Origin: Pontibacter aydingkolensis
Lineage (GTDB): Bacteria; Bacteroidota; Bacteroidia; Cytophagales; Hymenobacteraceae
NCBI RefSeq assembly: GCF_019443125.1
Contig: NZ_JAHYXK010000002.1
Coordinates: forward strand, 434,001-498,000
Length of the DNA: 64,000 bases
Direction: 5' to 3'
Shown: positions 42,166 through 51,013 of the stretch, piece by piece
How the letters are laid out: each line of letters starts with the position of its first letter
Position numbering within the stretch: position 1 is the first letter of the stretch
Program-made: the position numbers and the translations under genes
Notes under the pieces: generated by a model
Database searches by the model: none
What the model saw: the letters and a program-made list of their open reading frames with translations, nothing else
Told to the model about the DNA's origin: nothing

Positions 42166-44028
42166 TTATTTTCCTAAGTATACCATTAAAACAGAAATAT
42201 CAGCTGGCGACACTCCGCTTATTCTGGAGGCTTGGCCAATTGTTTCCGGTTGTACCTTCAGTAGTTTTTCTTTAGCCTCTGCAGATAGTGCCGGTATATC
42301 ACGGTAATTTATTTTGCCTTTGATACTATAGTTCTCAAGCTCTCCCATCTTATTAGCCATCACATACTCTTTCTCAATGTAGCTTTCATACTTAACGGCA
42401 ATACCTGCCTGTTCCACACTTTCTTTTTTAAACTTGCTCAGATAATCTGCTACTGCTGGTATGGCTTCGGCGATATGCTCTATCTCAACGTTCGGTCTTT
42501 TTATCAATTGCCCGGCACGCTGTTTTTCTACTATCGGAGCAGAACCTAACTCTTCCAGTTTACTGTTGATATCTCCTGGCTCAATCGGCTTGTTATTTAA
42601 ATAAGCAATGATTTCACCTGTCTCTTCTATCTTCTTATCTACAGCTTTCAAACGAGATTCATCGGCTAATCCGAGTTCATATCCTAGTTTGGTTAGACGG
42701 ATATCTGCGTTATCCTGGCGTAATAGGATGCGGTGCTCGGCACGCGAAGTGAACATGCGGTAAGGCTCATCTGTACCTTTGTTAACCAGGTCATCAATCA
42801 ACACACCAATGTATGCTTCAGAACGCTTTAATACGAATGGCTTTTTGCCATGCACTTTATTGTGCGCGTTTATACCAGCCATTAGTCCCTGGCACGCTGC
42901 TTCTTCATAACCGGTTGTACCATTTATCTGGCCGGCAAAGTATAGATTGTTTACCAGCTTTGTTTCCAGTGTCAGGTTTAGCTGTGTTGGTGGGAAGAAG
43001 TCATACTCTATAGCGTACCCTGGTCGGAACATCTTTGCATTCTCGAATCCCACTATCTTACGCAGAGCTTTAAACTGCACATCTTCCGGCAATGAGCTAG
43101 AGAAACCATTTACATATACTTCCACCGTGTTCCATCCTTCCGGCTCCACGAATATCTGGTGGCGGTCACGATCAGCAAATCGATTGATCTTGTCTTCTAT
43201 ACTTGGGCAATAACGTGGGCCCAAGCCCTGAATACGCCCTTGGAACATCGGCGATTTTTCAAAGCCTGTCTTTAATATCTCGTGTACCTCAGAGTTCGTA
43301 TAAGTAATGTAGCAGCTGCGTTGCTGTGAAAGTGGTTCTGTATCTGTATAAGAAAACTTAGATGGATTCTCATCACCGAACTGCTCCTCCATTTTGCTGT
43401 AGTCCAGGCTACGTCCATCCACACGTGGAGGAGTTCCGGTCTTCATACGGCCAACTTCAAAGCCCAGTTCTATCAATTGTTCGGTTATGCCTTTAGCAGA
43501 TTTTTCTCCTGCTCTTCCACCCCCTAGTTGCCTCTCGCCAATGTGGATAATGCCATTCAAAAACGTGCCGTTAGTTAAAACTACGGCCTTTCCACGTATA
43601 GTTATCCCCAGATTGGTGAGCACTCCTACTGCTTTGCCGTCCGCTACTTCTATACCAGAAATCATCTCTTGCCAAAAGTCTACGTTGGCTGTCTGTTCCA
43701 ATGTTAAGCGCCATGCCTCTGCAAATCGCATGCGGTCACTTTGAGCACGTGGGCTCCACATTGCAGGGCCTTTTGATTTGTTTAGCATTCTAAACTGGAT
43801 CATGGTCTGGTCAGTAATAATACCGCTCATACCACCCAAAGCATCAACTTCGCGTACTATCTGTCCTTTTGCTACACCACCCATTGCCGGGTTGCACGAC
43901 ATTTGAGCAATGGTATTCATGTTCATAGTTGCCAACAGGACTTTCGAACCCATTTTTGCCGCCGCTGCTGCTGCTTCGCAACCTGCATGGCCGGCCCCAA
44001 CTACAATTACGTCGTATTCTGGAAACAT
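42166..44028 (-). CDS. mnmG: tRNA uridine 5-carboxymethylaminomethyl modification enzyme MnmG
   Basis: 620 residues. FAD-binding GAGHAGCEAA at 11-20, the conserved SCNPAMGGVAKGQIVREVDALGG and GTFLNGIIHIGERQLGGGRAGE, and the C-terminal helical domain that meets MnmE. With MnmE it installs the cmnm5 group on wobble U34 of several tRNAs. Length (620) is normal. The gene lies just downstream of a perfect parS site and is one of the classic oriC neighbours in bacteria. Its product is followed directly by the methyltransferase gene. Confidence 0.97.
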   Translation of the reverse strand: MFPEYDVIVVGAGHAGCEAAAAAAKMGSKVLLATMNMNTIAQMSCNPAMGGVAKGQIVREVDALGGMSGIITDQTMIQFRMLNKSKGPAMWSPRAQSDRMRFAEAWRLTLEQTANVDFWQEMISGIEVADGKAVGVLTNLGITIRGKAVVLTNGTFLNGIIHIGERQLGGGRAGEKSAKGITEQLIELGFEVGRMKTGTPPRVDGRSLDYSKMEEQFGDENPSKFSYTDTEPLSQQRSCYITYTNSEVHEILKTGFEKSPMFQGRIQGLGPRYCPSIEDKINRFADRDRHQIFVEPEGWNTVEVYVNGFSSSLPEDVQFKALRKIVGFENAKMFRPGYAIEYDFFPPTQLNLTLETKLVNNLYFAGQINGTTGYEEAACQGLMAGINAHNKVHGKKPFVLKRSEAYIGVLIDDLVNKGTDEPYRMFTSRAEHRILLRQDNADIRLTKLGYELGLADESRLKAVDKKIEETGEIIAYLNNKPIEPGDINSKLEELGSAPIVEKQRAGQLIKRPNVEIEHIAEAIPAVADYLSKFKKESVEQAGIAVKYESYIEKEYVMANKMGELENYSIKGKINYRDIPALSAEAKEKLLKVQPETIGQASRISGVSPADISVLMVYLGK

Positions 44029-44047
44029 GTATTTCTGGATTTAGAGA

Positions 44048-44063
44048 TGTTTCACGTGAAACA
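44048..44063. promoter_or_regulatory. parS: parS centromere-like site (exact TGTTTCACGTGAAACA)
   Basis: The 16-bp palindrome equals the conserved chromosomal ParB-binding site and extends to a 20-bp perfect palindrome GATGTTTCACGTGAAACATC (44046-44065). It lies in the 61-bp gap between mnmG and ybeY, 20 bp upstream of the mnmG start. A perfect 16-mer by chance in a 64-kb window is very unlikely. Chromosomal parS sites cluster near the origin, so this marks the region as origin-proximal. Confidence 0.88.
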
Positions 44064-44089
44064 TCATCTGGAGGTTGGTAATTCCTTTT

Positions 44090-44524
44090 TTACGATTTAA
44101 ATTTTCGCAAAGATAAGGAAGAATCTTCTTGTTTTCGCATAAGCGCCTCTTGCTCTTCGGTTTTATCCTTAAAGCCAAGTAAATGAAGTACACCATGGAT
44201 GATCACCCGGTGCAATTCATCTTCAAAAGTGGTGCCCAAATCTTTTGCGTTGTCCTTAATGCGATCTATGCTAATAAAAATATCACCTTCAATGATGCCT
44301 TCTTCGTCGGCATTATCAAAGGTGATAATATCAGTTAGCGTATCGTGGTCTAAATAGGATACGTTGATCTCGTGAAGGTATTCATCAGAGCAGAAAACAT
44401 AAGTCAGGTTTACTAGTTCCTGCTCGTGTTGTTCGATTACATCATTGATCCACTCTGCAACTTGATTTGGGTTTTTTAGCTCGAACTCTATGCCTTCGCT
44501 AAAAAACTCAATTGGAAGATCCAT
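44090..44524 (-). CDS. ybeY: Endoribonuclease YbeY (16S rRNA maturation)
   Basis: 144 residues, UPF0054 family. The zinc motif reads HGVLHLLGFKD with H110 and H114. The canonical third ligand (H in HGxLHLxGYDH) is here occupied by Asp120, in the KDK form that I recall as usual in Bacteroidetes. SYLDHDTLTDIITFD precedes it. It acts in 16S rRNA 3' processing and ribosome quality control. The start overlaps the end of the RsbW-like gene by 17 bp, so the two are translationally coupled. Confidence 0.93.
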   Translation of the reverse strand: MDLPIEFFSEGIEFELKNPNQVAEWINDVIEQHEQELVNLTYVFCSDEYLHEINVSYLDHDTLTDIITFDNADEEGIIEGDIFISIDRIKDNAKDLGTTFEDELHRVIIHGVLHLLGFKDKTEEQEALMRKQEDSSLSLRKFKS

Positions 44525-44933
44525 TCTGAGATGGTATGATGTTAAAGACTAACTGTACTTTCTTGCCGTTCTCTTCGAAGTTTACCTGGTCACAAAGATT
44601 ACGCATCAAGAAAATACCGCGGCCTCCCGGGTTTTCAAGATTCTCCGGAGAGGTAGGGTCAGGAAGGTTCTCATAGTCAAAGCCAGGACCTTCGTCCTCT
44701 ACCTCAAATGTAAGTTGATTATGGTCTACCTGAAGCGTAAGATATACGTTTTTATCCTTATCGAATTTGTTCCCGTGACGGATGGCATTGTTTACAGATT
44801 CTGTAACGGCAACCATGATGTTACCATAAATGTCATCTTCAAACTCGAATTCATCTTTAGAGTTGTCAATAAAACTTTCAACCACTCTGATGTTTTCGAT
44901 TAGAGAAGGAATCTGAATTTTAACCTGATTCAT
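44508..44933 (-). CDS. RsbW-like serine-protein kinase / anti-sigma ATPase
   Basis: 141 residues, a single GHKL ATP-binding domain. N box AVTESVNNAIRHGNKFD (about 50-66) and G1/G2 boxes VEDEGPGFDYENLPDP and GGRGIFLMRNLCDQV are clear. Such stand-alone domains act as anti-sigma factor kinases or partner-switch proteins, with STAS-domain antagonists. No antagonist or sigma gene is next to it; the STAS-like protein at 13667-14086 is a speculative partner. It overlaps ybeY, an arrangement conserved in related genomes as far as I recall. Confidence 0.85.
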   Translation of the reverse strand: MNQVKIQIPSLIENIRVVESFIDNSKDEFEFEDDIYGNIMVAVTESVNNAIRHGNKFDKDKNVYLTLQVDHNQLTFEVEDEGPGFDYENLPDPTSPENLENPGGRGIFLMRNLCDQVNFEENGKKVQLVFNIIPSQNGSSN

Positions 44934-44960
44934 ATTAATCGTTAAGTGTAAAATAGGTGC

Positions 44961-47900
44961 TTAATTATTACTTATATTCTGAAAGTATTCGTTTACCTTC
45001 TGTTTATAATATGGTGAAAGAGCAGGTGGAATAGTTTTAAGTAATTCTGTCTGCTTTTCTTTTGCTTTTAAATATTTCTCGAACGAAGGTGGCACTTTTC
45101 TGTTTACATCCTGAGCCGTCTTTGCTTCGCGCTTATTATCCAATTCACGCTCTCTTGCTGATTTCTCAGCTTCAAGAAGTCGAGTAAGTATTTCTCGTTG
45201 GCGCATGATGGTTTGTTCGGTCAAACGTTTATTAACGAGATCAGTTTCGCTTTGTTCCATCATCTTACTCAAATTTCCCATTTCGCCGTTCTTTCCTTTT
45301 TCGCCTGGCTTTTGGCCTTGTTTTTCAAGTTCTTTAAGTGCGTTTCGGAGAGCCTCCTGCTCAGCAGCCAATTTAGCTAATTCTTCAGAAAGTGCCTTAC
45401 CTGTTTTGCCACCTTTTTTCAAATCTTCGATTTTTTTATTCAATTGTTGCTGAAGATCACCTAAATTTCCGGGTTGCGGCTTATTTCCTTTCTGTTTTCC
45501 AGCCATGTTGCCCTGCATTTGCTGCATGGCCTGCTGCATTTGTTTCAGTGCATCGTTCAGCATCAGGGCTAGGTTGTTCATACTTGTCATGGCTAATTGC
45601 TGCTGTGCTGTGGCGCGTCCCAGGTTACGATCACGGAGTTCCTGCATACTATTATCCATACTTTGGTTCATGGCAGCTACCTCACGGGTAACAAACGACT
45701 GTATCTGAAACACCTTATTAGCAAGCGAAAACAAACTGTCTTCTATAATCTTAGCATTATCGCGCAAGTTAAGCTGCTGCTGTGACAGTGCTATAAAACG
45801 GGGATCACTTTGGTTGACGCCACGGAACTGCTTCATTAGGTCTTCTTGGTCAAAGGAAAGCTTGATGAGGTTTTCCAGGATGTCGCGGAGGTGATCGAGG
45901 TTCTGCTGCATGCCCTGCATACCCATCTGGCTTTTCATCTGCTCCATTTGCTGGGCCATCTGCTCCATCTTCTGCCCTGCCTTCTGCTGTGAGTCGCTGG
46001 CTTTTTTGTTCTGGTTCTTCTGTAGTTGCTCCTGGCTTTGCTGCATGTCCTGCTCTATACTTTGCTGGTCCTGCTGCTGTTGCTGTTCGTCTAGTTGGTT
46101 AGGATTCTCCAGCTTATCATTAAGGTCCTTGAGCTCTTCCATCTGCTTTTTTACTTCCTCAAAGTCCTGCTGCAACTCTTTCTGCTGTTCCTGCAACTGT
46201 TTGTTCTCTTCCTGCTTCTGCTGGGTTTTATCGGCGAGTTGCTTCTGCTCTTTGGCCATTTCTTCCAACTTGTCGGTTACGTTATCCAGCTTTTGCTCAA
46301 ACTGCAGTTGCTTGAAAAGCTCCAAGGCGCGTTCCAGTTCACGCTCCAGGTTACGTTCACGGTTATCAAGTTTACTTAACAGCTTCTGAAGTTCGGTATC
46401 GTTAGGACGCTGCTGCTCTAATAACTTCTCTAGTTCCTCATAAAGCTTCTTGGTTTCCGGGTCCAACAGGTCTTCCATCAGCTTTTGAAGTTCCTGCGCC
46501 TTTTGGGCCAGTTGCTTATCCTGCTCGCTAAGCATATTTTGCTTTTTGTTCAGCTCCTCAAACAATTGTTTCATAGACGAAATGTCCTGCTCGAGTTGTT
46601 TCTTCTTCTCTATCAGGTCCTCCAATTGTTTTTTGTCCTGCCAGTTAAGGTCGCGCTTTGTCTTCATCTTCTCCTCAGATTTTGAGAGGTCTTTCTCTAA
46701 CTGGTTGGCCTTTTCAAGCGTTTTACTTAGCTGGCTGGCAATAGATTGAGAGTTGGTGTCGAGTTCTTTCTGAAGATCGCGCTTGTCAGGTATTTTTAAC
46801 TCAAACATGCGGGTACGTGCGCTTTTCGGACCGTTAATGCCGTCGTTATCCCATACCTGCATAAAATACTCTACTTTATCGCCGGGTTGCAGGTTTAAGT
46901 CAGCGGTATTCCACTGGTAGTAGTAAGTCTGGATGAGTTGGTTAGCACTTAGCGGCAGGTTTACACTTTTATAATTTGCCTGAGGATTTTTAGTGTTGCT
47001 AATGCGGTATGTAAGCGAAAGGCGGGTTAAGCCATAGTCGTCAGATACATCGCCGCCAAGCACCATAAATCTGTAAAGAGCCGTGTCCTGGTATTGCTCC
47101 AGGCTGATCTGTGGCAACCGGTCCGGAATGGTATTGATCTGGTAAGTGATTTGCTCTTTGTTAGTGCTGTGAGCATTTTGCAGTTTTATACTATAGTTCT
47201 GGTCCTGACTAAACTTTTTGCTGGCTGTAAATGAATCGCCGTTTTTATTAGCATTTATACTTTGGGCAGGCTGCTCAAAAGTAAGGTTTATACTTTCGGT
47301 TTCAGTGGCTTTAAAGTTCCAGCGAATGGTGCTGCCCTCCGGAACAGTGGCATTACCGGTATTCTGGACATACTCTGGTTTGCGTTTAAGGTAAGCCGGG
47401 TATTCTACCTCCAGGTAAAAGTCTTTGAGGTTTGGTCGGGAGAGCAATTCGAGTGCATACTCATCAGACATAAAACCTGAGCCTTCTAACTGAAAGTCTA
47501 TACTTCTTTGCGGCTGCTTAAATGTATACGAATAACTGCCATCAGCGCTTTGAGTAAGCTTTTGGCGGCGGCCACTATAGTTGATGTATACTTCATTTGG
47601 AACAGTTTGCCCTTCTACATTAACTTTAAGTTCAAAGTCTTCTCCTCTATAAGTCTGTAGTTTATCGTTTTTTACCACAAACTGAAAAGGAGCCAGCGGG
47701 GCATAGTAGCGCTTATAGTTGATAATGCGTTCGGTGCCCTGTACAAATATAGTGGGATATACCAGCACAATAAGCAAAGCAACAATGGCTGGTAAGGCCA
47801 CATACTTTAAAAGCGGTTTATTTTCGCGGTAGGTTACAGCTTCTTTAAACTTAAAAGGAAGCAACTGGCCGGAACGCTGCTCAATACTGGCAGCAATAAG

Positions 47901-48275
47901 CTCGTTGGTGCGATCTAGGTTCTTTAACTGGATGGCGTTGAGTAACTTATCTTTTATTTCAGGATAATGAGAGCCTACACGAAGAGCAGCCTGTTCGTCG
48001 GTAAGGGCTTTTTTAAGGTTGGCTAGTGCTGATATTGGCAAAACGATCCAGCGGACCAACACATATATAACTACCGCAATAAAAGAGAACAGCAGGAAAC
48101 CACGCACATACTGCGGGAAGTAAAACATATACTCCAGCAAACTGTAAACGATGTAAATAGACAACAGGAGCCCAACAGCAAAAATGCTACCCCTCAAAAG
48201 CATGTTAAGGTAGAACTTCTGTTTGAACTCCTGCAGCTGATGCAGCAGTAAATCTAGCGCATCGTTATGTTTCAT
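44961..48275 (-). CDS. DUF4175 family large membrane protein with Gln-rich coiled coil
   Basis: 1104 residues. Two N-terminal membrane helices (about 25-45 and 53-78) and a third at about 155-175. A periplasmic beta-rich region follows (about 190-510) with Ig-like segments. A very long coiled coil rich in Q, E, K and L then runs from about 520 to 960, including near-homopolymeric glutamine stretches. The C-terminus is basic and helical. This is the Bacteroidetes DUF4175 family. The function is unproven; the design suggests an inner-membrane anchored rod in the periplasm. It starts a minus-strand cluster with the RsbW-like, ybeY and mnmG genes (27 bp to the next). Confidence 0.88.
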   Translation of the reverse strand: MKHNDALDLLLHQLQEFKQKFYLNMLLRGSIFAVGLLLSIYIVYSLLEYMFYFPQYVRGFLLFSFIAVVIYVLVRWIVLPISALANLKKALTDEQAALRVGSHYPEIKDKLLNAIQLKNLDRTNELIAASIEQRSGQLLPFKFKEAVTYRENKPLLKYVALPAIVALLIVLVYPTIFVQGTERIINYKRYYAPLAPFQFVVKNDKLQTYRGEDFELKVNVEGQTVPNEVYINYSGRRQKLTQSADGSYSYTFKQPQRSIDFQLEGSGFMSDEYALELLSRPNLKDFYLEVEYPAYLKRKPEYVQNTGNATVPEGSTIRWNFKATETESINLTFEQPAQSINANKNGDSFTASKKFSQDQNYSIKLQNAHSTNKEQITYQINTIPDRLPQISLEQYQDTALYRFMVLGGDVSDDYGLTRLSLTYRISNTKNPQANYKSVNLPLSANQLIQTYYYQWNTADLNLQPGDKVEYFMQVWDNDGINGPKSARTRMFELKIPDKRDLQKELDTNSQSIASQLSKTLEKANQLEKDLSKSEEKMKTKRDLNWQDKKQLEDLIEKKKQLEQDISSMKQLFEELNKKQNMLSEQDKQLAQKAQELQKLMEDLLDPETKKLYEELEKLLEQQRPNDTELQKLLSKLDNRERNLERELERALELFKQLQFEQKLDNVTDKLEEMAKEQKQLADKTQQKQEENKQLQEQQKELQQDFEEVKKQMEELKDLNDKLENPNQLDEQQQQQDQQSIEQDMQQSQEQLQKNQNKKASDSQQKAGQKMEQMAQQMEQMKSQMGMQGMQQNLDHLRDILENLIKLSFDQEDLMKQFRGVNQSDPRFIALSQQQLNLRDNAKIIEDSLFSLANKVFQIQSFVTREVAAMNQSMDNSMQELRDRNLGRATAQQQLAMTSMNNLALMLNDALKQMQQAMQQMQGNMAGKQKGNKPQPGNLGDLQQQLNKKIEDLKKGGKTGKALSEELAKLAAEQEALRNALKELEKQGQKPGEKGKNGEMGNLSKMMEQSETDLVNKRLTEQTIMRQREILTRLLEAEKSARERELDNKREAKTAQDVNRKVPPSFEKYLKAKEKQTELLKTIPPALSPYYKQKVNEYFQNISNN

Positions 48276-48416
48276 GTGGTACTCTTTACGAATTACTTCA
48301 TTTGCTATAGTAATGGATTAACAAAAGGTGCTTAACTCCCTGTAATATAATACATGAAGTTATTTGACTGACCCTTAAAGTATAAACTTTAATTAATCGT
48401 ATTTTAGTATACGGCT

Positions 48417-49178
48417 TTAATCAATTTCAAGCAGTACAGGGCAATGATCAGAGTGTTTAGCTTCTGTAAGTATGGCAGCGCGTTTTAAACGGTGACGCAT
48501 GTTTTCGGTAGCCATATTGTAATCAATACGCCAGCCAAGATTTTTGTTGCGTGCCCCTGCCCTGTAACTCCACCAGGTATAATTGTGCGGTTCTTCGTTA
48601 AAGTGTCTGAACGAGTCAACAAATCCACTCTCGATCAGTTTACCCATCCAGGTGCGTTCTTCCGGTAAGAAACCTGAGCTGTTGGCATTTGACTTTGGAT
48701 TATGTATATCTATAGCCTGATGGCAGATGTTGTAATCGCCGCTAACGATTAAACCCGGAACTGTAGATTTTAGGTCTCCGATGTAGCCATAGAAATAATC
48801 CATCCACTGGAATTTAAAATTCTGACGCTCCTCCCCACTAGACCCGGAAGGCATATATACGCTCATTACAGAAACATCGCCATAGTCTGCGCGCAAAACA
48901 CGGCCTTCTACATCGTAGCATTCTATGCCGCAGCCTACCTCTACGTGCTTTGGCTTCTCTTTAGAAAGTATGGCCACACCACTATAGCCTTTTTTTACTG
49001 CCGGATGAATGTATACATGGTAGCCGAGGTCCTCAAACCTTGCTTTGTCAAATTTAGATTCATCGGCTTTTATCTCTTGTAGGCAAAGCACATCAGGGTT
49101 GGCAGCCTTAAGCCAAGTATCAAAGCCTTTAGTAAGCGCAGCACGAATACCGTTAACATTATAGGTAATAATTTTCAT
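48417..49178 (-). CDS. xth: Exodeoxyribonuclease III
   Basis: 253 residues of the EEP superfamily. Motifs: MKIITYNVNGIRAA (N7), CLQEIKADE (catalytic E34), YMPSGSSG, VSGDYNICHQAID (D151/N153 type), and the C-terminal SDHCPVLLE with the catalytic D-H pair. It cuts abasic sites and 3' blocks in base-excision repair and has 3'-5' exonuclease activity. Length matches ExoA/XthA-type enzymes. Monocistronic by spacing: 140 bp before DUF4175 and an inverted-repeat element upstream. Confidence 0.93.
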   Translation of the reverse strand: MKIITYNVNGIRAALTKGFDTWLKAANPDVLCLQEIKADESKFDKARFEDLGYHVYIHPAVKKGYSGVAILSKEKPKHVEVGCGIECYDVEGRVLRADYGDVSVMSVYMPSGSSGEERQNFKFQWMDYFYGYIGDLKSTVPGLIVSGDYNICHQAIDIHNPKSNANSSGFLPEERTWMGKLIESGFVDSFRHFNEEPHNYTWWSYRAGARNKNLGWRIDYNMATENMRHRLKRAAILTEAKHSDHCPVLLEID

Positions 49179-49194
49179 GGGTGAATATGGAATT

Positions 49195-49352
49195 GCGTAT
49201 CTCGTAGCACGTATTAAGTAGCACGACTTTTTCTTTTGCCAGTATCTTTGGTAAGAAAAAGCAGCGAGGATATAAGTACAAGATTGAAAATTTTATACTT
49301 CATAGTAAGTATAGCTGAAAGTCGTGCTACCTGATACCTGCTACGAGATACG
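49195..49352. mobile_element. MITE-like element with ~35-bp imperfect terminal inverted repeats
   Basis: The left end (49195-49230, CGTATCTCGTAGCA ... AGTAGCACGACTTT) is the reverse complement of the right end (49318-49352) with a few mismatches. The ~87-bp centre has no coding capacity and contains a TTTTTCTT/AAGAAAAA hairpin and AAGTATA copies. Part of the arm recurs at 23630-23644. This is consistent with a small non-autonomous element. No transposase in the window would explain it. Confidence 0.6.
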
Positions 49353-49359
49353 TTAAAAT

Positions 49360-49707
49360 TTAAGCTTCCTCAGATCTGTTAAAATATTCGATTACGTGCC
49401 ATTTAAGCATGTTTTCCTGCTCTCGCAGGTTAGCAAACGGAATGGTTTTAATAGCCTTGTAATGGGGCCAGCCCTCTTCGTCGCGGCCGGTAAACTCGTA
49501 GTAACCCGACTGGCTGAAAACACGGCAGGTGGCAATGTGCATCAGATCCTGCTTCTCCTCTTTGGTAAACTCCCGAATGCCCATGCCCAGTTCCTGTATA
49601 CCTATCAGAAAAAGTATAGCGTTCATGTCCGGCTTCTTCCCAAAGCGTTTCATCAGGTCGGCCCGAAGCTGCGTCCAGTTATGTTCTAAATTATCGGAGT
49701 CGTACAT
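49360..49707 (-). CDS. Conserved small cytoplasmic protein, function unknown
   Basis: I start at ATG 49707 (MYDSDNLEHNWTQLRADLMKRFGKKPD). A longer frame begins at 49761, but its first 18 residues (MLKFQQSKINNQQFNNQE) are just translation of the adjacent inverted repeat. 115 residues, mostly helical: AILFLIGIQELGMGIREFTKEEKQDLMHIATCRVFSQSGYYEFTGRDEEGWPHYKAI. The segment FSQSGYYEFTGRDEEGWPHY is the most conserved-looking part. No signal peptide. I cannot assign a function; it resembles short Bacteroidetes-only hypotheticals next to AhpD-like genes. Confidence 0.7.
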   Translation of the reverse strand: MYDSDNLEHNWTQLRADLMKRFGKKPDMNAILFLIGIQELGMGIREFTKEEKQDLMHIATCRVFSQSGYYEFTGRDEEGWPHYKAIKTIPFANLREQENMLKWHVIEYFNRSEEA

Positions 49708-49721
49708 TTCTTGATTGTTGA

Positions 49722-49783
49722 ATTGCTGATTGTTAATTTTTGATTGCTGGAATTTTAACAATCAAAAATTAACAATCAGCAAT
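49722..49783. repeat. Perfect 25-bp inverted repeat (long hairpin)
   Basis: Arms at 49722-49746 and 49759-49783 are perfectly complementary, with a 12-bp loop. The left arm shares AATTGCTGATTGTTAATT with 2343-2360. It fills the gap between two minus-strand genes. Confidence 0.8.
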
Positions 49784-49786
49784 GAT

Positions 49787-50140
49787 TTATTCAGCAGATC
49801 CTCTCTGCTTTAATTCTTCCCAGTACTCTAAGGCACGGCGGAAATGCGGGATAACGATGGAACCGCCTACCAGGTTGGCGATAGAAAATACCTCCATGAT
49901 CTCCTCATCAGTTAAACCTTCCTGGTAACACTTTTCTACATGGTATTTAATGCAGTCGTCGCAGCGCAGTACCATAGAAGCAACCAAACCCAGCATTTCT
50001 TTTGTTTTTACGTCGAGGGCACCGGCCATATAGGTGTTGGTGTCGAGGTTAAAGAAACGTTTGATCACTTTATTGTCGTAAGACATGATGCGCTCATTCA
50101 TGCGCGTGCGGTAGTCATTGAATTCTTCTACTAAGCTCAT
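49787..50140 (-). CDS. Carboxymuconolactone decarboxylase / AhpD-like protein
   Basis: 117 residues, all-helical CMD domain. The AhpD-type redox motif is present: C60-x2-C63 with H67 (RCDDCIKYHV), followed by VFSIANLVGGSIVIPHFRRALEYW. Family members act as disulfide reductases or gamma-carboxymuconolactone decarboxylases; the paired cysteines point to peroxidase/oxidative-stress chemistry. The gene is divergent from comF and separated from the next minus-strand gene by the long hairpin. Confidence 0.88.
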   Translation of the reverse strand: MSLVEEFNDYRTRMNERIMSYDNKVIKRFFNLDTNTYMAGALDVKTKEMLGLVASMVLRCDDCIKYHVEKCYQEGLTDEEIMEVFSIANLVGGSIVIPHFRRALEYWEELKQRGSAE

Positions 50141-50234
50141 TGTTGTATGTTCTATTGCTGTAAAAGCAGGTAAAAATATAAGTATAAAGTTACTAGAAAT
50201 TACTCAGATTACCTTAAACCAATGTGGCCATACA

Positions 50235-50921
50235 ATGTTTGAAGACCTGCTTTCGCTTTTATTCCCAGAGAGTTGTTATGCCTGCGACGGAGCTATGGCG
50301 CGTGGCGAAAAGTATATTTGTACAGGTTGTAATATCAAACTACCCTATACCGATTACCATCTACACGGTGCTACAGAACTAAATCCGCTGCAGCGGCGAT
50401 TCTGGGGTAAAGTGCAGGTGCGTTATGCATTTTCGTACTTGTTATTTATGCCCAAAGGCCGGGTGCAGCGCATTTTGCATAAGCTAAAGTATAAAGGAGC
50501 CAAAGAACTAGGCGAGCACCTGGGCAAGCGTTACGGCTCTCTCCTCTCCGATCACCACTATCACGAACAATTCGACCTGGTAGTACCTGTACCCCTGCAC
50601 AAGTATAAACTGCGCCGCCGTGGCTATAATCAGTCGGACTGCTTTAGTAAGGGTTTATCTGAAAGTATGCAACTACCATTTAAAGCCGATGCTTTGATGC
50701 GTACATTAGACACTGGCACTCAGACACGAAAGAACAGGCTGGACCGTTGGTATAATGTGGAGCAGGTATTTCAGGTGAAACATCCGGATAGTGTGCAAGG
50801 CAAGCGCATACTTTTGGCAGATGATGTAATGACCACAGGAGCCACATTGGAAGCTTGTGCAGCAGCTTTACTGGCAGCAGGCGCTACAGAAGTAAGCGTA
50901 GTTACTATAGCAGCAGCTTAA
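50235..50921 (+). CDS. ComF family phosphoribosyltransferase-like protein
   Basis: I start at ATG 50235 (MFEDLLSLLFPESCYACDG); a longer frame from 50118 would run over the divergent AhpD-like gene and adds no family sequence. 228 residues. The N-terminus has the four-cysteine zinc site (C14, C17, C29, C32). The C-terminal phosphoribosyltransferase domain has LLADDVMTTGATLEACAA with the PRPP motif at about 196-204. ComF proteins act in natural competence and recombination; RNA/DNA motor links are known, but the exact reaction is not. Its presence matters for the possible role of the AAGTATA repeat as an uptake sequence (speculative). Confidence 0.9.
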   Translation: MFEDLLSLLFPESCYACDGAMARGEKYICTGCNIKLPYTDYHLHGATELNPLQRRFWGKVQVRYAFSYLLFMPKGRVQRILHKLKYKGAKELGEHLGKRYGSLLSDHHYHEQFDLVVPVPLHKYKLRRRGYNQSDCFSKGLSESMQLPFKADALMRTLDTGTQTRKNRLDRWYNVEQVFQVKHPDSVQGKRILLADDVMTTGATLEACAAALLAAGATEVSVVTIAAA

Positions 50922-51013
50922 ATGGGTACTATCATGCAAATAGAACTGAATTATACTGATTTGATGTTTCTCATAAAGTTTCTCAACAGGCAGCTATTTC
51001 TATTGAATCTCAA

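Noticed and set aside
43542-43550. Exact DnaA box in mnmG
   Set aside because: Single copy inside a conserved coding segment; likely chance.
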